A DNA stretch of 64,000 bases from NCBI GenBank assembly GCA_964478125.1, contig CAYZGR010000003.1:39255-103254 (forward strand), in the 5' to 3' direction. This stretch comes from FW021-bin31 sp964478125. GTDB taxonomy: Bacteria; Bacteroidota; Bacteroidia; Chitinophagales; Chitinophagaceae. Shown piece after piece: positions 24,455 through 33,654 of the stretch (the first letter of the stretch is position 1; each line of letters starts with the position of its first letter). A program made the position numbers and the translations under genes. Under the pieces are notes generated by a model, which saw nothing but the letters and a program-made list of their open reading frames with translations, was not told the DNA's origin and did not search any database.

Positions 24455-26151
24455 GCACGATTGACTGGATTGTACTGATCATTACACTGGGAGGTATCAT
24501 TCTCTATGGCCTTTTTCGCAGCAGGGGCCAAAAGGGGATGGATTCCTACTATCTGGGAAACCGCTCCATGCCCTGGTATGTTATTTTGCTCTCCATCATG
24601 GGCACACAGGCCAGCGCCATTACTTTTCTCTCCGGTCCGGGCCAGGCTTATACCGACGGAATGCGATTCGTTCAGTATTATTTTGGTCTGCCACTGGCCA
24701 TGGTGGTATTGTGTATCACCTTTGTTCCCATGTTTCATAAGTTAAAGGTCGTGACGGCATATGAATTTCTGGAACATCGATTTGATGTTAAAACCCGTGC
24801 ATTTACATCATTCCTTTTTTTATTACAGCGGGCCTTGTCAACGGGTATCAGTATTTATGCGCCGGCTATCATCCTGTCTTCTTTGCTCGGCTGGAACATT
24901 TACTGGACCAATATATTTCTCGGCGGATTGTTAATTATTTATACCGTATCAGGGGGAACTAAAGCAGTAGCTTATACCCAGAAGCTACAGTTTTTTATCA
25001 TTTTTATCGGAATGTTTCTGGCCGGCTATCTCGTGGTAAAATTGTTACCGGGAGATGTAAGCTTTTCAGATGCCTTGCATGTATCGGGAAAACTGGGTAA
25101 GCTGAATGTCATTGTAACCGACTTTGACTGGAAAGATAAGTATAATATCTGGAGTGGTGTAATAGGCGGTTTTTTTTTAGCGCTTTCTTATTTTGGGACA
25201 GATCAATCACAGGTGGGGCGTTATCTGGCCGGACGCAGCATAAAAGAAAGTCGCATAGGGTTGTTGATGAACGGTTTTGTAAAAGTACCCATGCAGTTTC
25301 TTATTTTGTTGATCGGTGCTTTATTGTTCGTATTTTATCAATTTTATGAATCGCCCGTATTATTCAATAAAGCCCAGATAGAGCAAGTTGCACATTCTCC
25401 TTACGGGAAAGAATTTCAAGAGATACAAAAACGCTATGACCGGCTTTCGATATCTAAGAAAAATGAAGTGCAACAAATGGTGGCCGCACTACACCGTGAC
25501 GATCAAAAACAAATCAATTATTGGTCTGATAGATTGGAAGCCTCGCAGCAAAAGGGACAACGGATCAGGGGAGCGGCCAAACAGGTTATTAAAAAGGCGG
25601 ATCCATTGGCAGATACCAATGATACCAATTATATTTTCTTGTATTACGTTTTGAATAAACTGCCTGTGGGTTTAATTGGCTTGTTGATCGCCATTATCTT
25701 TCTGGCCGCCTGGGGTTCAATTGCAGCTGCTTTAAACGCACTCTCTTCAACCAGCATTGTTGACATCTATAAGCGACTATTTAAAGCAGATGCCGATGAT
25801 CGTCATTATCTCAACGTGTCCCGTTGGTGCACGCTTGGATGGGGAATACTGAGTATTCTGGTGGCACAGTTTGCAAATAAGATGGGAAGTCTTATTGAGA
25901 CGGTCAATATTTTAGGATCGCTCTTTTACGGAACCATTCTGGGCATTTTTGTCGTGGCTTTTTATATTAAAAAATTAAAAGGGACACCGGTATTTATTGG
26001 AAGTTTATTCGCAGAAGCAGTGGTTATAATTGTTTATTTCTCCGATATTATTTCCTTTCTGTGGCTGAATGTAGTTGGCTGTGCGGGAGTTGTGTTATTT
26101 TCTTTTCTGGTTCAGAAGTTCATCCCTGAAAAGAAAGATTCAACGGCCTGA
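24451..26151 (+). CDS. Sodium/solute symporter (SSS family)
   Basis: 566 residues, about 13-14 transmembrane helices. Typical pieces are WIVLIITLGGIILYGLFRSRGQKGMDSYYLGNRSMPWYVILLS at the N-terminus, GTQASAITFLSGPGQAY, and YTVSGGTKAVAYTQKLQFF, plus SYFGTDQSQVGRYLAGRS. A hydrophilic insert of ~90 residues (about 310-395, rich in Lys/Gln/Asp) separates two helices. Members move sugars, amino acids or organic acids with sodium; the substrate is unknown. Translationally coupled to the 40-residue peptide, and downstream of a secreted PIG-L protein, so a link to an amino-sugar or glycoside product is possible. Confidence 0.9.
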   Translation: MSTIDWIVLIITLGGIILYGLFRSRGQKGMDSYYLGNRSMPWYVILLSIMGTQASAITFLSGPGQAYTDGMRFVQYYFGLPLAMVVLCITFVPMFHKLKVVTAYEFLEHRFDVKTRAFTSFLFLLQRALSTGISIYAPAIILSSLLGWNIYWTNIFLGGLLIIYTVSGGTKAVAYTQKLQFFIIFIGMFLAGYLVVKLLPGDVSFSDALHVSGKLGKLNVIVTDFDWKDKYNIWSGVIGGFFLALSYFGTDQSQVGRYLAGRSIKESRIGLLMNGFVKVPMQFLILLIGALLFVFYQFYESPVLFNKAQIEQVAHSPYGKEFQEIQKRYDRLSISKKNEVQQMVAALHRDDQKQINYWSDRLEASQQKGQRIRGAAKQVIKKADPLADTNDTNYIFLYYVLNKLPVGLIGLLIAIIFLAAWGSIAAALNALSSTSIVDIYKRLFKADADDRHYLNVSRWCTLGWGILSILVAQFANKMGSLIETVNILGSLFYGTILGIFVVAFYIKKLKGTPVFIGSLFAEAVVIIVYFSDIISFLWLNVVGCAGVVLFSFLVQKFIPEKKDSTA

Positions 26152-26305
26152 TCCATTTATCATGATTCTCCTTGCTTGTTTGATCGTCTTTTCAAAATTA
26201 TGCTTTTGCCCGACAAATCTAATTGATCAGGACTACCCGTCCCCCCCTCTACGGATCGGCAAAACACCGTATATAGAGTGAAGTGATCGGGCGGCTCTGT
26301 AAAGA

Positions 26306-26836
26306 TTATAGTGAAGTTGTTATTTTTATCGGAACATAAGTATGATCCCAGATCAGGTACATAACCGCGCTGGTATCCCGTAACTGATCGAAATTAATAG
26401 TAAAGGTTTCAATCGGAATATTAACATGAATAGGGCTGACTTTAAACCTGAGGACATCGTCGGCTTCTTTATATTCGGTTCCCCAGTTTTTGACATCTTT
26501 ATTTAAGATGATGGTCCATTCATTTTCCGTAGGAATAGTATACAATGCATACTTTCCGGCTTTTACTTCATGGCCTTCCAGCTTTACATCCTTCCCGAAA
26601 TCTAAGGTGGTTACCGCATTGGCGCCTGTACGCCATACTTTATTGTAGGGAACCAGTCCTCCAAAAACGGTCCTGCCTTTTACACCCGGCCGCGAATAAT
26701 CAACCGTAATATGCGAGAGGGCAAAGTCCTGCGTGATGACCTGGTGCGGGCTTGGAGCCGGTTTTTTGGGACCTTGAGCAAAAACCACCGTAGCACAAAG
26801 GAACAGGAATAAAGAGGTCAAACTAAGCTTTTTCAT
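26306..26836 (-). CDS. DUF2911 domain secreted protein
   Basis: 176 residues from the ATG at 26836 (frame runs on to 26908 but that extension lacks a signal). Signal peptide MKKLSLTSLFLFLCATVVFAQ, then the family core: ITVDYSRPGVKGRTVFGGLVPYNKVWRTGANAVTTLDFGKDV, GKYALYTIPTENEWTIILNKD. The YSRPxxKGRxxFG and VWRxGAN patterns define DUF2911, a widespread periplasmic family of unknown function in Bacteroidota. Convergent with the symporter gene. Confidence 0.85.
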   Translation of the reverse strand: MKKLSLTSLFLFLCATVVFAQGPKKPAPSPHQVITQDFALSHITVDYSRPGVKGRTVFGGLVPYNKVWRTGANAVTTLDFGKDVKLEGHEVKAGKYALYTIPTENEWTIILNKDVKNWGTEYKEADDVLRFKVSPIHVNIPIETFTINFDQLRDTSAVMYLIWDHTYVPIKITTSL

Positions 26837-26996
26837 AATGTCTGCAATTTTTATGTTCAAAAATAAGGAATACTCCAGAATTAACCCATTTTTATAAATC
26901 TGGTCCAAAAGTTAAAATTTCAAATAAAGAAAAGTTATTTTAGTATAAAAGAGAAAATAATATTCTATTTATTAGAAATTATTCACAATTTTTCAA

Positions 26997-27004
26997 TAAT
27001 TTTG
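26997..27004 (+). promoter_or_regulatory. Candidate -7 box of gdhA
   Basis: TAATTTTG matches TAnnTTTG 33 bases before the gdhA ATG. The region around -33 is A/T rich (TTTATTAG) without a clear TTG. Confidence 0.5.
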
Positions 27005-27036
27005 CCTTTATCTCTAAAGGTTGTTAATTTAATGTT

Positions 27037-28410
27037 ATGAGTACTGAAACTAAAACAAACGTGTTGGATAAAGAAAATAAGATCGTTGCATTCATCAACA
27101 ACGTTCAAAGGCGGAGCGCACATGAAGTGGAGTTCCTGCAGGCGGTTTCGGATGTAGCCGAAAATATTATTCCTTTTGTGGATGAACATCCCATTTATAA
27201 AAAATATAAAGTTTTAGAACGTATTGTAGAACCGGAAAGGGTGGTGATCTTTCGGGTCCCATGGCTCAATGACCATGGAGAAATTGAAATTAACCGGGGG
27301 TTCCGTGTTCAAATGAACAGCGCTATTGGCCCGTATAAAGGGGGCTTGCGTTTTCACCCGAGCGTGAACCTGAGCATCTTAAAATTCCTCGCTTTTGAGC
27401 AGGTTTTTAAAAACAGCCTGACAGGGCTTCCTATGGGGGGCGGTAAAGGAGGATCCGACTTTGACAGCAGGGGTCGTTCGGACCAGGAAGTGATGCGTTT
27501 TTGCCAGAGCTTTATGACGGAACTTTTCCGCCATATCGGTCCTGAACGGGATGTGCCGGCCGGGGATATAGGCGTAGGAGCCAGGGAAATAGGCTACCTT
27601 TTTGGTCAATATAAAAGGCTCACGGCTACTTTTTCGGGTGTACTTACCGGCAAAGGCAGTTCTTACGGCGGAAGCCTGATACGTCCGGAAGCTACAGGAT
27701 ATGGAGTCGTGTACTTTGCAAGAGAAATGCTTAAAACCCGTGGAGAAAAGCTGGAAGGGAAAACGATTGCCGTATCGGGCGCTGGAAACGTCTCTCAATA
27801 TACTATTGAAAAGTGTATTGAGCTGGGTGCAAAGGTGGTTACTATCTCCGATTCCAATGGATTTGTTTACGATCCGGAAGGTATTGATTCTAAAAAGCTG
27901 GCCTATATTTTTGACCTGAAAAATAACCGCCGGGGACGTATCAGTGAATATGCGGAAGAATTCAATCTGGAATATTTTGAAGGACAGCGCCCCTGGAAAG
28001 TAAAATGTGATATTGCGCTTCCGGATGCCACCCAAAATGAAATCCAGCTGGAGGATGCCAAAAGCCTGCTGGGCAATGGTTGTATTTGTGTAGCCGAAGG
28101 AGCCAACATGCCCTGCACTTCGCAGGCCATTCATGAGTTTGAAAAGCACGGCATACTGTATGGACCGGGAAAGGCGGCTAATGCAGGCGGTGTTGCCGTT
28201 TCGGGTCTGGAAATGTCCCAAAATTCTATTCGTTATGCCTGGAGTCGGGATGAAGTCGATACCCGGTTAAAGAAGATCATGCATCAGATCCATAAGAAGT
28301 GCGTAAAGTATGGAAAGAATGAAGACGGATATATCAGCTATGAAAAAGGAGCAAACATTGCCGGTTTTGTGAAGGTAGCCGACGCCATGATTTCACAGGG
28401 AGTAGTGTAA
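27037..28410 (+). CDS. gdhA: Glutamate dehydrogenase (NADP type)
   Basis: Reversibly aminates 2-oxoglutarate with ammonia. 457 residues, the size of hexameric enzymes. Substrate region: RVPWLNDHGEIEINRGFRVQMNSAIGPYKGGLRFHPSVNLS, LPMGGGKGGSDFD with the catalytic Lys, and PAGDIGVGAREIGYLFGQYK. The Rossmann domain has AVSGAGNVSQYTIEKCIELGAKVVTISDSNG; the Ser after the second strand favours NADP. C-terminal signature EGANMPCTSQAI and KAANAGGVAVSGLEMSQNS. Convergent with the LacI-type regulator, only 11 bases between them. Confidence 0.96.
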   Translation: MSTETKTNVLDKENKIVAFINNVQRRSAHEVEFLQAVSDVAENIIPFVDEHPIYKKYKVLERIVEPERVVIFRVPWLNDHGEIEINRGFRVQMNSAIGPYKGGLRFHPSVNLSILKFLAFEQVFKNSLTGLPMGGGKGGSDFDSRGRSDQEVMRFCQSFMTELFRHIGPERDVPAGDIGVGAREIGYLFGQYKRLTATFSGVLTGKGSSYGGSLIRPEATGYGVVYFAREMLKTRGEKLEGKTIAVSGAGNVSQYTIEKCIELGAKVVTISDSNGFVYDPEGIDSKKLAYIFDLKNNRRGRISEYAEEFNLEYFEGQRPWKVKCDIALPDATQNEIQLEDAKSLLGNGCICVAEGANMPCTSQAIHEFEKHGILYGPGKAANAGGVAVSGLEMSQNSIRYAWSRDEVDTRLKKIMHQIHKKCVKYGKNEDGYISYEKGANIAGFVKVADAMISQGVV

Positions 28411-28421
28411 GGAACGGACTA

Positions 28422-29444
28422 TTAATTCTTTTTTCTTATTGAAGAGTTCCTGGGGATCAATTTCCCTTCCAGTTCAATGGTCTTGGGTTGAATGTCCTCT
28501 GTGGATGTTAATTGCTCCAGGAGTAAACATGCGGCTGTTTTTCCCATCTCATAGGTGGGTTGCTCTACACTGGTCAGGGAGGGTTCCACAATTTCAGCCA
28601 TTTTAGAGTTGGAGAATCCCACTACCCCTATGTCATCGGGAATCTTGAAGCCATATTTTTTCAATACTTTCATGGCACCTAATGCGGTAGGATCATTTGT
28701 TGCAAAAATAGCTTCCGGAATGTTATTCTGTTGAATAAGCCTTTCCATAGCCTGCTCTCCATCCTCTACGAGAATTCCTGTTTCAATAACCTGCTCTTTT
28801 CTATAAGGAAGCCGATGCTTTTCCATGGCTCTCTCAAATCCCCTGATCCGGTTCTTAATAAGCGTAAGATGTGTAGGACCTGCGAAGTGAAATATCTTTT
28901 TGTATCCCTGCTCAATGAGATGTTCGGTTGCAAATAAGGCCCATTTGTAATCATGAAAAATTACCTTTGGAACGGGTAAAGTATCATTAACCCGATTAAA
29001 AAGTACCACAGGGAATTTATCCCTGATCAGGCGTTCCAGGGCGTCTATGTTTCGGGTCTCTTTGGACAAAGAGATCAATAAGCCATCCACCATGTGATCT
29101 TCCATTGTGATGAGGTTTTTTAACTCTACATCGGCGCTCTCTCCCGACTGCATAATGATCACCTGATAATTCTTTTCGCATAGGATCTCCTGTATGCCGA
29201 TAATCACTTCGGGGAAAAAGGCATTGATAAATTCCGGCACGATAACCCCAATATTAAAAGAGTGCTTCTGCAAAAGCTTCCGGGCAATGGGGTTAGGCCT
29301 ATATCCCATTTCTTTAGCTTTTTTTAAGACCAGTTCTCTGGTTTCTTTCCTTATATCATATTTGTCGTTAAAAGCACGAGAGACTGTGGCTACAGAGACA
29401 TTTAACGCGCGTGCAATATCTTTTATGGTAATGTACCGCATCAT
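28422..29444 (-). CDS. LacI-family transcriptional regulator of PUL1
   Basis: 340 residues from ATG 29444 (29441 is equally possible; the frame extends only to a TTG). The N-terminal helix-turn-helix ITIKDIARALNVSVATVSRAFNDKYDIRKETRELV is classic LacI/PurR. It is followed by the hinge (AKEMGYRPNPIARKL) and a periplasmic-binding-like sensor domain (NIGVIVPEFINAFFPEVIIGIQEIL ... FATNDPTALGAMKVLKKYGFKIPDDIGVVGFSNSKMAEIVEPSLTSVEQPTYEMG). The ligand is expected to be a mono- or disaccharide. It is divergent from the PUL1 symporter, with palindromic sites in between, so it most likely controls PUL1 and perhaps itself. Confidence 0.9.
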   Translation of the reverse strand: MMRYITIKDIARALNVSVATVSRAFNDKYDIRKETRELVLKKAKEMGYRPNPIARKLLQKHSFNIGVIVPEFINAFFPEVIIGIQEILCEKNYQVIIMQSGESADVELKNLITMEDHMVDGLLISLSKETRNIDALERLIRDKFPVVLFNRVNDTLPVPKVIFHDYKWALFATEHLIEQGYKKIFHFAGPTHLTLIKNRIRGFERAMEKHRLPYRKEQVIETGILVEDGEQAMERLIQQNNIPEAIFATNDPTALGAMKVLKKYGFKIPDDIGVVGFSNSKMAEIVEPSLTSVEQPTYEMGKTAACLLLEQLTSTEDIQPKTIELEGKLIPRNSSIRKKN

Positions 29445-29462
29445 CAAGGTATTTGATATGGA

Positions 29463-29562
29463 CGTAAGTTACGATTTTACGTGAGACACGCATAAAAACT
29501 ATAAATAATAAATATTTCGTAAACGATTACGGAAATTGTAAACGTTTTCGTAAACGATTACG
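29463..29562. promoter_or_regulatory. LacI-type operator cluster between regulator and PUL1
   Basis: Several copies of a CGTAA/TTACG palindrome. CGTAAACGATTACG occurs twice identically at 29518-29531 and 29549-29562, 31 bases apart (about three helical turns). Between them AAACGTTT (29540-29547) is a perfect palindrome. Closer to the regulator, CGTAAGTTACG (29463-29473) is also a perfect palindrome with a third TTACG at 29477-29481. All contain the central CG typical of LacI-family operators. Direct binding is inferred. Confidence 0.72.
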
Positions 29563-29583
29563 TGAATTTATTTATAAAAAAGC

Positions 29584-29614
29584 TTGGCATCAGAAAGCAC
29601 ATCTTATAAGTTTG
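29584..29614 (+). promoter_or_regulatory. PUL1 promoter
   Basis: TTG at 29584-29586, 20 bases, TAAGTTTG at 29607-29614 (TAnnTTTG). It lies just downstream of the operator cluster and 20 bases before the symporter ATG. Operators upstream of the -33 box could mean activation or looping rather than simple blocking of polymerase. Confidence 0.65.
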
Positions 29615-29634
29615 GATTACTTTAATTCTTGTTT

Positions 29635-31344
29635 ATGCCCCATTTGGACTTTATTACTATTGCTGTTTTTTCTCTTGTAGTGGTTATTTGCGGTATGTCT
29701 TTTTCGGGTTCGGGAAAAGACATGAAGTCCTTTTTTGCGGGAGGAGGCGCGGTTCCCTGGTGGATTAGCGGGTTATCTCTGTTTATGAGTTTTTTTTCCG
29801 CTGGGACCTTTGTAGTATGGGGAGCAATCGCTTATAAATATGGATGGGTGGCTATAGCCATACAATGGACCATGTGCATTGCAGGATTTATCATAGGCTT
29901 TGTTTTTGCCCCGAAATGGCAAAAGACGAAAGTTTTGACGGCTGCAGAATTTATTACGCAGAGATTAGGATTTCATACGCAGAAAATATACTCTTATCTG
30001 TTTTTGCTTATTTCTGTCTTTACTACGGGTGCATTTTTATATCCGGTAGCCAAAATATTGGAAGTTTATACGGGTATTCCTGTTAATATTACAACTATAG
30101 TTATTGGACTCCTGATACTCATATATACCGCTGTTGGTGGCATGTGGGCAGTTGTTATCACAGATGTCTTACAGTTTGTTGTATTGACCGCGGCGGTGTT
30201 GATCGTAGTTCCCCTGGCCTTTGATAAGGTTGGCGGTATTTCTTCGTTTATACAAAAATCGCCAGCTCACTTTTTTGATTTTTCTAACCAGGAATATACC
30301 ATTGGATTTCTGATTGCCTTTGGATTTTATAACTTGTTCTTTATCAGTGGGAACTGGGCGTATGTACAACGTTATACTACTGTAAAAGATGCTCGTTCCG
30401 CGAAGAGAGTAGGATGGCTGTTTGGTGCGTTATACCTCATTAGTCCGGTGATTTGGATGCTTCCTCCTATGATCTATAAAGTTATTAATCCGGGGTTATC
30501 AGGGCTGGAAAATGAAGGCGCCTATCTGCTGATGTGTAAAGAGGTATTGCCGGCAGGGATAATGGGGCTGATGTTGATTGGGATGGTATTCGCTACTTCC
30601 AGCTCCGTCAATACGACTCTGAACATTTCCGCAGGCGTGTTTACGAATGACCTTTATGCACATTTTTTCCCGAAGAGTCAACAAAAGAAATTAATGGTGG
30701 TGGCCAGATGTGCCACGATCTTTTTTGGTTTATTGACTATTGGGATGGCCTTGCTGGTACCTTACATGGGAGGAATTGTCAATGTGGTGCTGAGCATCGC
30801 TGCCTTAACCGGCGGCGCATTATATCTGCCGCCCCTGTGGGCCTTATTTTCAAAACGGCAAACGGGCGCTTCAGTCCTTTCAATTACACTTTTAAGCCTG
30901 GCTGTTAATCTCTTTCTAAAGTTTATTACCCCTGTTTTATTCAATTTGTCTTTATCCAGGAGTGCCGAAATGATCGTAGGGATGGCTGTCCCTATTTTAC
31001 TGTTAAGCGTGTACGAGTTTCTCATATATCATTCTCATGATTTTTCATCGGATTATAAAAGGTATGTCACATTCCTACAATATAGAGATCGTCAGAAAAT
31101 ATCCCGGGATGAAGAGGCTGAAGAAGGTAATTTGAAAGGGAAAAAAGTATTGGCAATGGGTGTCCTGGTTACAGGCTTTCTGATCGCTGTTTTAGGGGTC
31201 CACTCGTTTGAGAGTACTTCCCTCGTGTTCATAATGGGATTGCTTATTTTAATAGTCGGGATATTGATTTATCTGAAAAGGAATAATAAAACAAACAAAA
31301 TACAACCAAAAGAACGTACTGCAATTTATGTTGATAAAGAATAA
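29635..31344 (+). CDS. Sodium/solute symporter of PUL1 (SSS family)
   Basis: 569 residues from ATG 29635 (a TTG at 29629 is in frame). N-terminus: HLDFITIAVFSLVVVICGMSFSGSGKDMKSFFAGGGAVPWWISGLSLFMSFFSAGTFVVWG, then YTAVGGMWAVVITDVLQF, and GNWAYVQRYTTVKDARSAKRVG, all typical of sodium/sugar symporters. As first gene of the LacI-controlled locus it probably imports the monosaccharide or oligosaccharide released in the periplasm. It overlaps the next gene by 17 bases (31328-31344). Confidence 0.9.
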   Translation: MPHLDFITIAVFSLVVVICGMSFSGSGKDMKSFFAGGGAVPWWISGLSLFMSFFSAGTFVVWGAIAYKYGWVAIAIQWTMCIAGFIIGFVFAPKWQKTKVLTAAEFITQRLGFHTQKIYSYLFLLISVFTTGAFLYPVAKILEVYTGIPVNITTIVIGLLILIYTAVGGMWAVVITDVLQFVVLTAAVLIVVPLAFDKVGGISSFIQKSPAHFFDFSNQEYTIGFLIAFGFYNLFFISGNWAYVQRYTTVKDARSAKRVGWLFGALYLISPVIWMLPPMIYKVINPGLSGLENEGAYLLMCKEVLPAGIMGLMLIGMVFATSSSVNTTLNISAGVFTNDLYAHFFPKSQQKKLMVVARCATIFFGLLTIGMALLVPYMGGIVNVVLSIAALTGGALYLPPLWALFSKRQTGASVLSITLLSLAVNLFLKFITPVLFNLSLSRSAEMIVGMAVPILLLSVYEFLIYHSHDFSSDYKRYVTFLQYRDRQKISRDEEAEEGNLKGKKVLAMGVLVTGFLIAVLGVHSFESTSLVFIMGLLILIVGILIYLKRNNKTNKIQPKERTAIYVDKE

Positions 31345-33607
31345 TGAAAAAAACAGGACAAATAAATTAGTTCAGCTGAATGCCGATCTGGTAATTGCCG
31401 GTGGTGGGATGGCGGGAAGCTGTGCCGCTATTACAGCTGCAAGAGCGGGTATAAAAGTCATTCTTGTTCAGGACCGGCCTGTGCTGGGTGGCAATGCATC
31501 CAGTGAGGTAAGATTGTGGATATTGGGAGCTACTTCTCATATGGGCAATAACAACCGATGGGCCAGGGAAGGTGGTGTGATAGATGAGATACTGGTTGAA
31601 AACCTGTATCGCAATAAAGAAGGTAATCCACTAATCTTGGATACTATTTTATTAGAGAAAGTAACGAATGAGCCCAATATTTCTTTGTTGTTAAATACAG
31701 CGGTATACGAAGTATATAAGCTGGATAACAGAAATATTAAGTATATAAGAGCCTTCTGTAGCCAGAATTCTACAGAATATCAATTGTCTGCTCCTTTGTT
31801 TTGCGATGCCTCGGGAGATGGTATTGTAAGTTTTCTTTCCGGAGCAGCCTTTAGAATGGGAGCAGAAAATAAAGAGGAATTTGGTGAAAAGCTGGCTCCA
31901 AAGGATAGTTATGGGGGATTGCTTGGGGATTCTATTTATTTCTATAGTAAAAAGGCAGATAAACCGGTGAAGTTTATTCCTCCCGCTTATGCCTTACAGG
32001 ATATCAAACAAATTCCACGATATAAGACTTTTAACTTGAAGGATGACGGCTGCCGGCTCTGGTGGATTGAATATGGCGGACGTAATGATACTGTGCATGA
32101 TACGGAGTTCATAAAATGGGAATTATGGAAAGTCGTGTATGGCATTTGGAATTATGTCAAAAACTCGGGAGCATATGAAGATGTGGACCACCTCACGCTT
32201 GAGTGGGTGGGTACTATTCCCGGTAAACGGGAAAGCCGGAGATTTGAGGGTCGGTATATGCTTACACAGCAAGATGTGATCCATCAAACGTTATTTGATG
32301 ATGCTGTTGCTTTTGGAGGTTGGGCGTTGGACTTGCACCCTGCCGATGGGGTTTACAGCGAATTACCCAGTTGTAATCAGTGGCATAGTAAAGGTATTTA
32401 CCAGATTCCTTACAGATGCTATATCAGTAAAGATATAGATAACTTATTTTATGCGGGACGGATTATCAGTACCACGCATGTGGCTTTTGGCTCTTCACGA
32501 GTGATGGCCACTTGTGCTTTGGGAGCACAAGCAGTAGGTATGGCGGCAGCCATTTGTATAAAAAACGACATACAACCTGATGATCTATTAAAGAAAGATT
32601 GGCTGCCGTACCTGCAAAATAAGCTCAATAAAAACGGCCAAAGTATACCTGGTATTCCTATTAATCATGGAGATAATAGGCTGATGAAGGATGTTGTTCT
32701 TTCAGCATCATCCACTTGTTCATTGGAGATTATCCCCTTTGACGGCCCTTGGATCCAACTGGAAACGGGCGCCGGCCAGTTATTGCCTTTTAAGAAGGAT
32801 ATAAGTTATCAGTTTAAAATACAGGTAAAAGCAGTTAAAGATACCACCTTAACAGTTGAACTTAGGATCAGCTCCAGAAAATTTAACTATACTCCTGATA
32901 CGAAGCTGGAGACTCTGGAAATTCCTTTAAGTGCCGGAACGCATTTTATAGAAATTCCTTTCTCTGAGGCGATTCCCGAAAGGCAGTATGGGTTCTTGCT
33001 ATTTCAACAAAATGATGCTATATCAATAAGAGGGAGTAATGCCCGTTTTAGCGGGATTCTTTCCGTCTTCAATGGCAAAAATAAGGCCGTATCCAACAAG
33101 GGGTATCAATCGCCGCCTGAGGATTCAGATGTGGAATCATTTGAATTTTGGTGCCCGCGTCGCAGGCCGGGAGGACACAATATTGCTATGAATGTGACTC
33201 CGGCTTTAGAGCCGTATAGCCCTTCCTGCTTGACCAATGGCTTCACGCGGCCCTATCTGGGAACAAATGCGTGGGTTGCAGACAGGCATGATGAAAGTCC
33301 AACGATCACTTTGAATTGGGGACGACCGCGTAAGATTTCGACCGTAACTCTTTATTTCGACACCGATTTTGATCATCCTTTGGAATCCTCTTTGATGGGG
33401 CATCCGGAGGATGTTATTCCGTTCTGTGTAAGAGAATATTCCATATTAGACGATACGGATACAGTAGTTTATGAAACAAATAACAACCATCAAACCATCA
33501 ACAGAATAACTTTTGATCATCCGGTGGAAACTGCTCTCATTTCTATTCAGTGTAGAAGCCCTGAGAATAATATACCTGCTTCTTTGTATGAGATTGAGTG
33601 CGAGTGA
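31328..33607 (+). CDS. FAD-dependent oxidoreductase, cytoplasmic paralogue (FAD_oxidored family)
   Basis: 759 residues, no signal peptide. The dinucleotide-binding motif is DLVIAGGGMAGSCAAITAARAG (G25-x-G27-x-x-G30), followed by LVQDRPVLGGNASSEVRL, typical of the FAD_oxidored family (PF12831). The FAD part runs to about residue 430 (LFYAGRIISTTHVAFGSSRVMATCALGAQAVGMAAA). The rest is a beta-rich region of ~320 residues; its last part looks like a discoidin-like fold (NWGRPRKISTVTLYFDTDFDH). The paralogue at 43972 has the same plan but is Tat-exported. Its substrate is not known; a sugar or uronate oxidation is inferred from context. Confidence 0.83.
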   Translation: MLIKNNEKNRTNKLVQLNADLVIAGGGMAGSCAAITAARAGIKVILVQDRPVLGGNASSEVRLWILGATSHMGNNNRWAREGGVIDEILVENLYRNKEGNPLILDTILLEKVTNEPNISLLLNTAVYEVYKLDNRNIKYIRAFCSQNSTEYQLSAPLFCDASGDGIVSFLSGAAFRMGAENKEEFGEKLAPKDSYGGLLGDSIYFYSKKADKPVKFIPPAYALQDIKQIPRYKTFNLKDDGCRLWWIEYGGRNDTVHDTEFIKWELWKVVYGIWNYVKNSGAYEDVDHLTLEWVGTIPGKRESRRFEGRYMLTQQDVIHQTLFDDAVAFGGWALDLHPADGVYSELPSCNQWHSKGIYQIPYRCYISKDIDNLFYAGRIISTTHVAFGSSRVMATCALGAQAVGMAAAICIKNDIQPDDLLKKDWLPYLQNKLNKNGQSIPGIPINHGDNRLMKDVVLSASSTCSLEIIPFDGPWIQLETGAGQLLPFKKDISYQFKIQVKAVKDTTLTVELRISSRKFNYTPDTKLETLEIPLSAGTHFIEIPFSEAIPERQYGFLLFQQNDAISIRGSNARFSGILSVFNGKNKAVSNKGYQSPPEDSDVESFEFWCPRRRPGGHNIAMNVTPALEPYSPSCLTNGFTRPYLGTNAWVADRHDESPTITLNWGRPRKISTVTLYFDTDFDHPLESSLMGHPEDVIPFCVREYSILDDTDTVVYETNNNHQTINRITFDHPVETALISIQCRSPENNIPASLYEIECE

Positions 33608-33654
33608 TAAGTAAAATAAATATATGATAAAATTAAACACTAAAAATTCTAATT

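Noticed and set aside
27379..28221. 280-codon minus-strand frame
   Set aside because: It is antisense to gdhA, which has all family motifs in place; the length results from codon bias.
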